Positions 6,313-11,755 of a stretch of DNA of 11,755 bases are shown piece after piece (the stretch's first letter is position 1; each line of letters starts with the position of its first letter). A program made the position numbers and the translations under genes. Under the pieces are notes generated by a model. It made no database searches, was not told where the DNA came from, and worked only from the letters and a program-made list of their open reading frames with translations. Source of the DNA: Robiginitomaculum sp. (GTDB lineage: Bacteria; Pseudomonadota; Alphaproteobacteria; Caulobacterales; Maricaulaceae); NCBI GenBank assembly GCA_026982235.1, contig JALSHM010000391.1, forward strand, positions 1 through 11,755, read 5' to 3'.

Positions 6313-6363
6313 TTTCCGGGATGTTAATATGGTAAAATATGCGCGATACACGGTATTAGCCAT
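6313..6363 (+). repeat. 51-bp direct repeat, copy B
   Basis: Perfect copy of 5799-5849. Here the preceding sequence does not encode the Gly-rich tail and the following sequence is not the lipoprotein, so it is the scar of a third, recombined unit. Confidence 0.95.
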
Positions 6364-6375
6364 ACTAGACAAAAA

Positions 6376-6389
6376 AAGTTGTACAACTT
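6376..6389. repeat. 14-bp perfect palindrome AAGTTGTACAACTT
   Basis: A perfect palindrome flanked on both sides by A runs, inside the chimeric gene fragment. It could form a small hairpin or mark a recombination point; no function is assigned. Confidence 0.4.
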
Positions 6390-6504
6390 AAAAAAATAGG
6401 ATGTTTTAATGAGGACGGCAATACAGATGATATTCTATTATATGTTTTTGCTATGTCCATTTTGATGATGAGTCTTTATGTTTACCATTATAACAGGGCG
6501 AAAT

Positions 6505-6890
6505 CAAGACAGATTGTTGCTCGGCGCTCCGCTCATCCCCGCGCAGGCGGGGATTGATCGGGGCAAAGCGCATGGTCGGGCGCAATACGGCTTCGCAGAT
6601 CGCCTCGGCATCCGATGCATCGGTCTTGTTGGTCTTCACAAATGGTTTGACAAATTGGGGTGCAATCAACTTCACTTCATGGCCAAGCGCCGTCAATTCC
6701 CGCGCCCAATAATGCGCACTCCGCACGCCTCCATACCAATTAGGCACGGCGGCAATTTGGTAAAGAACGGCAGAACCTGCGCCCTGCGAAGCCGTTTCCT
6801 TAAAACCGGATGACCCGCCTCGTCGCTCCCGTGTATCTGGAAAACAGTCTTTGCTAAATCTAGTCCGATTGTGGTAAGTGTCGTGGTCAT
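6505..6890 (-). pseudogene. IS110-family transposase, N-terminal remnant, frameshifted
   Basis: On the minus strand ATG 6890-6888, with GGGAGG five bases ahead, starts MTTTLTTIGLDLAKTVFQIHG, the RuvC-like N-terminus of IS110-type DEDD transposases with catalytic Asp11. IGMEAC carries the Glu. One base is lost near 6718-6722: the first frame ends at 6693, while the next frame continues with AHYWARELTALGHEVKLIAPQFVK and KTDASDAEAICEAVLRPTMRF, which hold the remaining acidic residues. After EQQSVL (6505-6522) similarity stops, so the C-terminal half with the catalytic serine region is absent. About 125 of roughly 330-340 residues remain; it cannot be active. A REP-like palindrome is inserted in frame near the end. 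Confidence 0.85.
6535..6554. repeat. REP-like palindrome inside the transposase remnant
   Basis: ATCCCCGC and GCGGGGAT form an 8-bp perfect stem around a GCAG loop, of the kind dispersed in many proteobacterial genomes and often mistranslated as IPAQAG or PRLRGDE. It sits between MRFAPI and EQQSVL of the transposase, where relatives have only three or four residues. Confidence 0.7.
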
Positions 6891-6904
6891 GGATACCTCC
6901 CGTT

Positions 6905-6932
6905 AATGGTTTAAATGCGAACGCAAACCATT
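6905..6932. repeat. Hairpin in the IS110 left-end region
   Basis: AATGGTT (6905-6911) pairs with AACCATT (6926-6932), and inside it TGCG pairs with CGCA around AA. It lies just upstream of the transposase ribosome site. IS110 elements carry their guide (bridge) RNA in the noncoding left end before the transposase, so this may be a leftover of it; that is inference. Confidence 0.4.
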
Positions 6933-7013
6933 ATAGCACATTCAGATGCTGAACGGAGGCGTCTATACCATTACCGTAATGTTCTAAAAAATTCTACTTC
7001 ACGTCCCTACTAA

Positions 7014-7127
7014 AATAAGGGGGTATTACCGACCCACCAAGGAAAAATGTGTTGCGGAAGAACACCTCTTAAAACTATGTTAGAGGGTAAAGAGATTTGG
7101 AAAGAGAAGTTTTTAGACCAAACTTAA
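7014..7127 (+). pseudogene. C-terminal remnant of an IS481/IS3-like transposase
   Basis: After a stop at 7011-7013, the frame reads THQGKMCCGRTPLKTMLEGK and then EIWKEKFLDQT before TAA 7125-7127. The HQGK.C.GRTP motif followed by an acidic/basic tail is the characteristic C-terminus of DDE integrase-core transposases of IS481 and related IS3-like elements. Only about 37 residues remain; the catalytic domain is gone. It is in the opposite orientation to the IS110 fragment, and nothing recognisable lies between them except the IS110 left end. Confidence 0.7.
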
Positions 7128-7184
7128 CTGACAAATCACCACCGGAAAAACCGGAAACTGTCAGATCAAGTATGAACCACTACA
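7128..7184 (+). mobile_element. Terminal end of the IS481/IS3-like element
   Basis: Immediately after the transposase stop come CTGACA (7128-7133) and TGTCAG (7159-7164) as an inverted pair, with CCGG-AAAAA-CCGG inside, then ATCAAG, TGAACCACTACA. Ends finishing in ...TACA with a nearby TGTCAG are common for this element type, so the tip is placed at 7184. No matching opposite end was found. Confidence 0.45.
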
Positions 7185-7201
7185 GATAATATTTAGGAAA
7201 T

Positions 7202-8428
7202 CTACTCCTCTGGTTTAGGCGTCGCCAATGACCCTTCTGCATTTTCATCATATTCATCTTCGTCGTCATCAGTATAAATATCTTCGATAATGACAGTTCC
7301 ACCTCTATTTACCATGCCGCGTCGCCGCATTACCACAGCTTTATTATGAAGTTCATTCATAAGCCTAGCAATTTCTGGCGGCACGCCAATTGGCGCAATA
7401 ATATCATTGGTTGATCGACTAACATATGAGGTAATCGGCATGCTGCCGCCGAGAAGATCGGCAACAATATCGTCAAACCCATCAATTACTATCGGCTTGT
7501 CCTGTTGCAACTCCTCTGTAACATCAGGTGTGGCATATTTTACTAAGTGTTTTTTAAGGTCTATTGGCCAATTTTTAAAAAAATAAGGCCTCGCTTCTTC
7601 GTATAAAACGGAAACATTAAGCGAGTTTCTCTCTGCGTGAAAACCTCTAAGAGAATTAACAAATTCACGCCCATGCATGCTTAGAACCGTATCTACATTT
7701 TTACTGGTAATGGCATAATTTTGTAACGCTGGCCCCCCTATATTGCCATAGAAAAAACCATATATGACTTTTGGGCTATCCCAATTTTTATAAACAATGT
7801 TTTCGCGGATGTTTCTTAGACTGAGGGGAACGCCTTTAATGGTGACTAACTTTGCGTCGTGAAACAGTTGTTTGTTAGCTCCTAATAACAGTTTTGCAGG
7901 TTTTTTTATTGGGTAATTTAGAGCAATGTTTTCTATCACCAATACATTATGAAGATTATACCAAAAGGCAAGTTGCTCTTTTTTTGCTAAATGTGTCAAA
8001 TCTATTTGATTCGCTATTCGGACTAAATCTGCTCTATATGCCGATAGTTCACGTTTAAACTCTGCATCCATATAAGAGAACGTCACTCGACTGCCTTCAA
8101 GTCTATAGGCCGATTTATGACCACTAACAAACCGGGTGCCCACGATGGCGCTTGGTCGTCTAGCTCGGCGACGAATAGAATCCCCAAGTCGTAAGACTAC
8201 ACTTTGTAGTGCTGCGTCCCATAGTTGATAATCTAATACAGCTTTTCCAGTCTGCATTTGTGGGGAAAATATATCATAAACAGTACTACCCTGTTGGATA
8301 GTGTGTATTGATTGCTGCTGAGATATGATTTGATTGCTACTTTGTGCATTACTAGTGTGCCCGTAAAATGCGATCCCTAGTGCTACCCCCGCAGATACCC
8401 ATTTTGATTTAACTTGATATATTGACAT
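7202..8428 (-). CDS. Secreted DUF547 domain protein
   Basis: A 408-residue protein on the minus strand from ATG 8428, with AAGGG seven bases ahead. Residues 1-28 are a signal peptide (cleavage near SNA|Q). The DUF547 region (about 60-300) shows GTRFVSGHKSAYRLEGSRVT (97-116), then EQLAFWYNLHNVLVIENIAL (151-170), NYPIK and the PLSLRNIRENIV block. DUF547 proteins are widespread secreted or envelope proteins of unknown function; a papain-like fold relation has been suggested. The usual Ser-Cys-Pro motif after the FxY strand is replaced by GNIGGPAL (228-235), so a catalytic cysteine at that place is absent. The C-terminus is extended: a roughly 90-residue tail ending in a very acidic DDDEDEYDEN stretch. 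It stands alone between two IS remnants and is A+T-rich. Confidence 0.8.
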   Translation of the reverse strand: MSIYQVKSKWVSAGVALGIAFYGHTSNAQSSNQIISQQQSIHTIQQGSTVYDIFSPQMQTGKAVLDYQLWDAALQSVVLRLGDSIRRRARRPSAIVGTRFVSGHKSAYRLEGSRVTFSYMDAEFKRELSAYRADLVRIANQIDLTHLAKKEQLAFWYNLHNVLVIENIALNYPIKKPAKLLLGANKQLFHDAKLVTIKGVPLSLRNIRENIVYKNWDSPKVIYGFFYGNIGGPALQNYAITSKNVDTVLSMHGREFVNSLRGFHAERNSLNVSVLYEEARPYFFKNWPIDLKKHLVKYATPDVTEELQQDKPIVIDGFDDIVADLLGGSMPITSYVSRSTNDIIAPIGVPPEIARLMNELHNKAVVMRRRGMVNRGGTVIIEDIYTDDDEDEYDENAEGSLATPKPEE

Positions 8429-8479
8429 TATTACCCTTTACAGCCTTTATCGAAAAGCAATAAATACACTAATAGAGGC

Positions 8480-8495
8480 AAAAAGCTAGCTTTTT
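8480..8495. repeat. 16-bp perfect palindrome AAAAAGCTAGCTTTTT
   Basis: A short hairpin with a T run on either strand, between the start of the DUF547 gene and the IS3-like end. It could act as a weak bidirectional terminator; the stem is mostly A:T, so this is uncertain. Confidence 0.3.
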
Positions 8496-8540
8496 ATTAT
8501 GATGCTTACTGTGAGGTGGTCCTGATTGATTGGACAGGTT

Positions 8541-8627
8541 TGAACCGCCCCGGGTTTGCCGGAGGCTGTTTAGTTTAAGTTATGCGGCCTTTGCCGTTTT
8601 GAATGCCGACATAATCAAGCCAAATTA
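8541..8627 (-). mobile_element. Probable IS3-type end with transposase C-terminal scrap
   Basis: TGAACCGCCCCGGG followed by TTTGCCGGAGGCT resembles the terminal inverted repeat of IS3-family elements, with a TG tip at 8541. Reading leftward, FGLIMSAFKTAKAA ends at a stop (8582-8580), which looks like the end of such a transposase; the frame is closed at 8627-8625. The rest of the element is lost. The identification rests on recollection of typical ends and is moderate at best. Confidence 0.4.
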
Positions 8628-8656
8628 TATTATTATCGAGAATTTATAAATAACAC

Positions 8657-8685
8657 TTGCATGTGAGTACTTGCTTACATATATA
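8657..8685 (+). promoter_or_regulatory. Promoter of the TetR-family regulator gene
   Basis: TTGCAT (8657-8662) and TATATA (8680-8685) are 17 bases apart, a good sigma-70 pair. The implied start of transcription falls at about 8692, the ATG itself, so the message may be leaderless. The operator-like repeat fills the spacer. Confidence 0.55.
8661..8680. promoter_or_regulatory. Operator-like inverted repeat 1 for the TetR-family regulator
   Basis: ATGTGAGTACTTGCTTACAT has arms ATGTGAG and CTTACAT that match at six of seven positions. It lies exactly between the -35 and -10 boxes, the classic position for autorepression. Its reverse complement recurs before the adaptor gene at 9328-9347. Confidence 0.6.
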
Positions 8686-8691
8686 GAGTAC

Positions 8692-9285
8692 ATGATTAGG
8701 AAAACTGGAGATGAGCGGCGGGCTGAGATTATTCAAAGTTCGCTAGAATTAGCAGCTGAGGTTGGCATTGCGAAAGTGTCGACGCAGGCGATTGCTGACC
8801 GCGTGGGTATTGCCCAGGCGACCGTGTTTCGGCACTTTAAAACCCGCAATGATATTTTCCGGGCCGTGCTGGAGTTCGTAGCGGGCAATGCTTTTAAAGC
8901 CTTAGAGGGGCAAATGCTTTCTGACAAACCTGCCGACGTGCGACTTGAGACATTTATTCGACGGCATCTAGCCATGGTCAGTAAGGTCAAAGGTGTGCCG
9001 CGTATTATATTCTCCGATCGTTTGCATGTTGAAGATCCAGAGCTTAAAAAAACCGTGCAAGGCATTGTCACAAAACTGACGGGTAATATCGCGGAGTTAA
9101 TCAAGGACGGCATTAAAGAAGGTGTATTTGATAAAAACGTAAACCCCGATCAAATGGCACGTATGGTGGTGACCTTGGTCCAGGGTTCGGTTATACGTTG
9201 GTCGATCTTTGATTTTAAGTATAAACTAACCGATATGGCAGACGAAATTTGGGATGTCATATGGCCCGCCCTGAAGAAGAAATAA
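8692..9285 (+). CDS. TetR-family transcriptional repressor
   Basis: A 197-residue regulator. The N-terminal helix-turn-helix is clear: AEIIQSSLELAAEVGIAKVS, then TQAIADRVGIAQATVFRHF (31-49) and KTRNDIFRAV. The remaining helical domain (about 60-197) would bind a ligand, probably a pump substrate; it contains the VKGVPRIIFSDRLH segment found in a group of TetR proteins next to RND pumps. ATG 8692 is chosen over TTG 8671 because the latter lies inside the operator and before the -10 box, and the protein then begins MIRKTGDERR. It precedes the adaptor and permease genes, which it likely represses through two similar operators. Confidence 0.92.
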   Translation: MIRKTGDERRAEIIQSSLELAAEVGIAKVSTQAIADRVGIAQATVFRHFKTRNDIFRAVLEFVAGNAFKALEGQMLSDKPADVRLETFIRRHLAMVSKVKGVPRIIFSDRLHVEDPELKKTVQGIVTKLTGNIAELIKDGIKEGVFDKNVNPDQMARMVVTLVQGSVIRWSIFDFKYKLTDMADEIWDVIWPALKKK

Positions 9286-9290
9286 GGAAA

Positions 9291-9318
9291 AAGCAAATCT
9301 GCTTATCTGGTGTTTTTT
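9291..9318 (+). terminator. Possible weak terminator after the regulator gene
   Basis: AAGCA-AATC-TGCTT forms a 5-bp hairpin, followed after seven bases by seven T. The stem is short and the T run not directly adjacent, so this is only a candidate for partly separating regulator and pump transcripts. Confidence 0.25.
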
Positions 9319-9327
9319 TGAACATAT

Positions 9328-9347
9328 TTGTAAGCGATTACTCACTG
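9328..9347. promoter_or_regulatory. Operator-like sequence 2 before the adaptor gene
   Basis: TTGTAAGCGATTACTCACTG matches the reverse complement of operator 1 at 15 of 20 positions and at 15 of the central 17. It lies 17 bases ahead of the adaptor ATG. No convincing -35/-10 pair was found around it, so the pump promoter itself is not placed. Confidence 0.55.
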
Positions 9348-9363
9348 ACAATAAGAGGCGAAA

Positions 9364-10542
9364 ATGGATATAGAAATAAAAAATAATGAGCACACAAGCT
9401 CCATAACAAAGAGCGAAGGCAATTTGCGCAAATGGGTCGTGCGCGTGTTGTTTCTACTCGCCTTACTCCTCGTGGCGAAATTTGTCATCATGCCCAAGAT
9501 GAAAGCCCGCCAAGCTGTGCCGCCGCCCGCACCTGCACGGCCTATTGTCGTGAAAACCGTGCGCCTGTCGCCGCAAACATTAGAGTTCACCCGTGATTAT
9601 ACGGCGCGGATTACCGATGATGGCCGCACGATGGTATCAGCGCGCCTGAACACGACGATAGCAAAAGTATATTTCAGCGAAGGCGATATGGTCAAAGCTG
9701 GTGATGTATTAGCCTTGCTAGACACGAAAGATGTGCGTTCAGAAGTTAATCGCGCCAAAGCATCTGTTGCTAAAATCGAAGCCGACATAGAGTTCTTTGA
9801 AAAGCAAATCATCATTGACCGCACGCTTTATGAAGGCGGCGCGATTCCAAAAACGGCACTTGATGATAGTGAGCGCAAACTCAAAGGTCTGCGCGCCAGT
9901 ATCGCCCAGCAAGAAAGTGGGCTAAGGCTCTCGCGCCAAAAACTTGGCTACGGTAAAATCTACGCACCCGTTCCTGGCCGCATTCAAAAAGTTTATATTC
10001 GTAAAGGTGAGCAAGTCGCTCCCGGAAAACCCGTCATGGATATCGTTGGCGGCGCAAATTACAAAGCCGTGATTACTGTTCCCGAGCGCGATATGGGTAA
10101 TATCGCCCTTGGGAGTACCGCCTATATTCAATTACCGAATGGTGGCTCCCAAAGCACAAATATATGGGCGGGAACAATAGATAAAATCTATCCAGCTCTT
10201 GATGAGCGTACCCATACGGGCACTGTCGATGTTAAACTCAATAGCGAGATTAGTAATAAGTTTTTTGCAGGCTCAATGACCAGTGTCCGCCTAGTCACTG
10301 CGCAATACAAAAATGTCCTAACTGTCCCAACACAGGCTGTATTTAACAGAAATGGTATCAGCGGCGTCTTTACTATGAGTGATGAGATCGCCCATTGGAA
10401 GCCCGTCACACTTGGCGCGAGTAATGGTCTACAAACTATTATTAAGAGCGGCCTAGATGTTGGTGACCAAGTCATCACCACGCCTTACCCATCGCTTAAT
10501 GAAGGTGTAAAAGTGCGCATATCTGAGGGAGCCGCACAATGA
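9364..10542 (+). CDS. RND efflux periplasmic adaptor (membrane fusion protein, HlyD/AcrA type)
   Basis: A 392-residue adaptor that links the inner-membrane pump to an outer-membrane channel. One N-terminal transmembrane helix (about 23-43) anchors it; there is no lipobox. The first half-lipoyl motif is seen in ARLNTTIAKVYFSEGDMVKAG (about 88-118) and the second in YAPVPGRIQKVYIRKGEQV. Between them lies a short alpha-hairpin rich in Lys, Glu and Arg. The beta-barrel (YKAVITVPERDMGNIALGS) and membrane-proximal domain (LTVPTQAVFNRNG) follow. AAGAGGCG gives the ribosome site. Its stop overlaps the permease ATG by four bases (ATGA), the standard coupling of these pairs. Pump substrate cannot be told from the sequence. 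Confidence 0.95.
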   Translation: MDIEIKNNEHTSSITKSEGNLRKWVVRVLFLLALLLVAKFVIMPKMKARQAVPPPAPARPIVVKTVRLSPQTLEFTRDYTARITDDGRTMVSARLNTTIAKVYFSEGDMVKAGDVLALLDTKDVRSEVNRAKASVAKIEADIEFFEKQIIIDRTLYEGGAIPKTALDDSERKLKGLRASIAQQESGLRLSRQKLGYGKIYAPVPGRIQKVYIRKGEQVAPGKPVMDIVGGANYKAVITVPERDMGNIALGSTAYIQLPNGGSQSTNIWAGTIDKIYPALDERTHTGTVDVKLNSEISNKFFAGSMTSVRLVTAQYKNVLTVPTQAVFNRNGISGVFTMSDEIAHWKPVTLGASNGLQTIIKSGLDVGDQVITTPYPSLNEGVKVRISEGAAQ

Positions 10543-11755
10543 GTTGGCCGCGCTTTTCCCTTAAATACCGCTATACAATTTTTGCCATATTAATTGGCAT
10601 TACCATATTGGGAGTCTTTGCCCGGCTCGCAATCCCAGTCAAGCTATTCCCGGATACCGACCCCCCAGTGATTACTGTAATCACTGCGTATCCGGGTGTA
10701 GCGGCTGCGGATATTGCAAAAAATGTTAGCAAAACCATTGAAGAAGAAGTCGCCGCTATTGACGGCATTCGCAAGGTTAGCTCTACATCACAGGTCGGCT
10801 TGTCTATTGTTAAGGCCGAGTTCCACTACACAAAAACAACAGAAGCGGCGACCTTGGATACGCAAAACGCAGTAGGCCGCATTCGCTATAAATTACCGCC
10901 GCAGATCAAAGAACCGCAAGTACTGAGTTTCTCCTCATCCGACAAACCAATTTTGACCTTTGCCATATCAAGCAAGTCTTTGCCTCTACAAGACATTAGA
11001 GAGCTGGCGGATAATGCTCTAAAAGATGCGTTTCAGCGTGTGGACGGCGTGGCGGCTGTTGATGTGTTTGGCGGCCATAAGAAGGAATTGGAAGTAACGC
11101 TTAGCCGCGACAAAATGCGCACCTACGGTATTAGCGTCGAACAGGTCAAATCTGCCCTGAGGAGCTGGAACATCACGGCGTCTGGCGGGCGTGTCAATAA
11201 GGGCACCCAAGAAACAATTATTCGTTTTGACCTCACGCTTGAAAACGAACAGCAAATTGAAAATATTGTTGTCGCCAATATGGGCGGGCGTAATGTTTTC
11301 ATTAGCGATATTGCTGCCGTTAATTTTATGCAAAAAGAAGCCCGCTCTGCTTATCACTATAACGGGCAAGAGGCGATTGCTTTGCAAGTGATGAAGCGCG
11401 GCGAAGCCAATACCGTCGAAGTCGCCGCTGAGGTGAAAAAGACATTGGCCGATATTGAGGCCAAATTCCCACTTATCGACATTCAAATCGCAGATGATGA
11501 TAGTGTGTTCACGTCCCTTGTGATTAACAACATGACGACCACAGTTTTAATTGCGCTCGTGCTTACCATTTTTGTCGTATTACTTTTCCTCGCTAATATC
11601 CGCCAAGCCGCGATTATTGCCTTGTCTATTCCGGTGTCGTTTTTGATGACATTCATATTTATGAATTTTGCAGGCATTGACCTCAACATGGTTACCATGT
11701 CGGCGATTATTCTTTCGATTGGACTATTAGTAGATGATGGCATTGTTGTGCTGGA
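10539..11755 (+). CDS. RND efflux permease (AcrB/HAE1-like), 5' part
   Basis: 405 codons of a protein normally about 1,000-1,050 residues long; the rest lies beyond the window. Transmembrane helix 1 (about 12-31) leads into the first porter segment with KLFPDTDPPVITVITAYPG, typical of proton-driven tripartite pumps. The large periplasmic loop follows (VFGGHKKELEVTLSRDKMRTYGIS). Helices 2, 3 and 4 are at about 331-353, 357-377 and 385-405. The proton-relay pair Asp399-Asp400 appears in GLLVDDGIVV, equal to D407-D408 of AcrB, with Gly where AcrB has Ala. It overlaps the adaptor gene by ATGA and should be translated with it. The outer-membrane channel gene is not in view. Confidence 0.95.
   Translation, partial: MSWPRFSLKYRYTIFAILIGITILGVFARLAIPVKLFPDTDPPVITVITAYPGVAAADIAKNVSKTIEEEVAAIDGIRKVSSTSQVGLSIVKAEFHYTKTTEAATLDTQNAVGRIRYKLPPQIKEPQVLSFSSSDKPILTFAISSKSLPLQDIRELADNALKDAFQRVDGVAAVDVFGGHKKELEVTLSRDKMRTYGISVEQVKSALRSWNITASGGRVNKGTQETIIRFDLTLENEQQIENIVVANMGGRNVFISDIAAVNFMQKEARSAYHYNGQEAIALQVMKRGEANTVEVAAEVKKTLADIEAKFPLIDIQIADDDSVFTSLVINNMTTTVLIALVLTIFVVLLFLANIRQAAIIALSIPVSFLMTFIFMNFAGIDLNMVTMSAIILSIGLLVDDGIVVL

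Larger units (their letters stand above)
6329..6557 (+). pseudogene. Chimeric small membrane protein fragment, frame broken in an A7 tract
   Basis: ATG 6329 repeats the lipoprotein start (MVKYARYTVLAI) but then reads LDKKSCTT and stops at 6391. If one A is removed from the A7 run at 6371-6377 the frame opens through KVVQLKKIGCFNEDGNTDD and a good transmembrane helix (LLYVFAMSILMMSLYVY) followed by HYNRAKSRQ, then enters IS110-derived DNA near 6505 and stops at 6555-6557. The helix followed by basic residues looks like real protein, so this appears to be a third small membrane protein gene that was truncated by the IS element and frameshifted. The original product and its length are unknown. 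Confidence 0.5.

Noticed and set aside
6478..6813. Rightward reading frame over the IS110 region
   Set aside because: It is the antisense of the transposase remnant; the REP palindrome (PLIPAQAGID) and other pieces explain it.
6936..7010. Open frame HSDAERRRLYHYRNVLKNS before the IS481-like tail
   Set aside because: No start, no recognisable family, and it lies in the noncoding end region of the IS110 remnant.
1..11755. CRISPR arrays, tRNA or rRNA genes
   Set aside because: No regularly spaced repeats and no tRNA or rRNA signature were seen on either strand.

Overview
The window comes from a Gram-negative bacterium: it encodes an RND efflux system, an outer-membrane-type lipoprotein, signal peptides and a YqgE protein. 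The conserved proteins read like those of a proteobacterium, most likely an alphaproteobacterium of moderate G+C. That placement is an impression, not a search result.

Left core block (1-2589). The 5' part of a yqgE gene runs leftward. Divergent from it, a peroxiredoxin, a QmcA-like SPFH membrane protein and its NfeD-like OB-fold partner run rightward as a probable operon concerned with redox defence and membrane quality.

Accessory block (about 2600-8650). This is the unusual part. Two related units start with almost the same promoter and secretion leader (2707-3144 and 4797-5240). Each has a poly-C tract of a different length (12 and 9) just upstream, a TGGTTAACCA palindrome and a signal peptide followed by an Asn/Gly/Ser/Phe-rich segment. 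Behind the shared leader the C-termini are unrelated: one carries a DAFRH...DAHE...MDLFNN domain, the other a Gly-rich hydrophobic tail. Each is followed closely by a small membrane or lipoprotein gene. A third unit survives only as a 51-bp perfect repeat of the junction between the second tail and its lipoprotein gene, fused to a different small membrane protein whose frame is broken in an A7 tract. The architecture resembles polymorphic secreted effectors with neighbouring immunity genes and possibly phase-variable promoters. Function is inferred from layout only. The second effector is frameshifted. Transposon debris follows: an IS110-type transposase N-terminus with a frameshift and an internal REP-like palindrome, the tail and end of an IS481/IS3-like element, a secreted DUF547 protein on the minus strand, and a likely IS3-type end.

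Right block (8661-11755). A TetR-family repressor gene, an RND membrane-fusion (adaptor) gene and the start of an RND permease gene run rightward. A near-identical operator-like sequence occurs in the repressor promoter and again just before the adaptor gene, suggesting that the repressor controls both itself and the pump.
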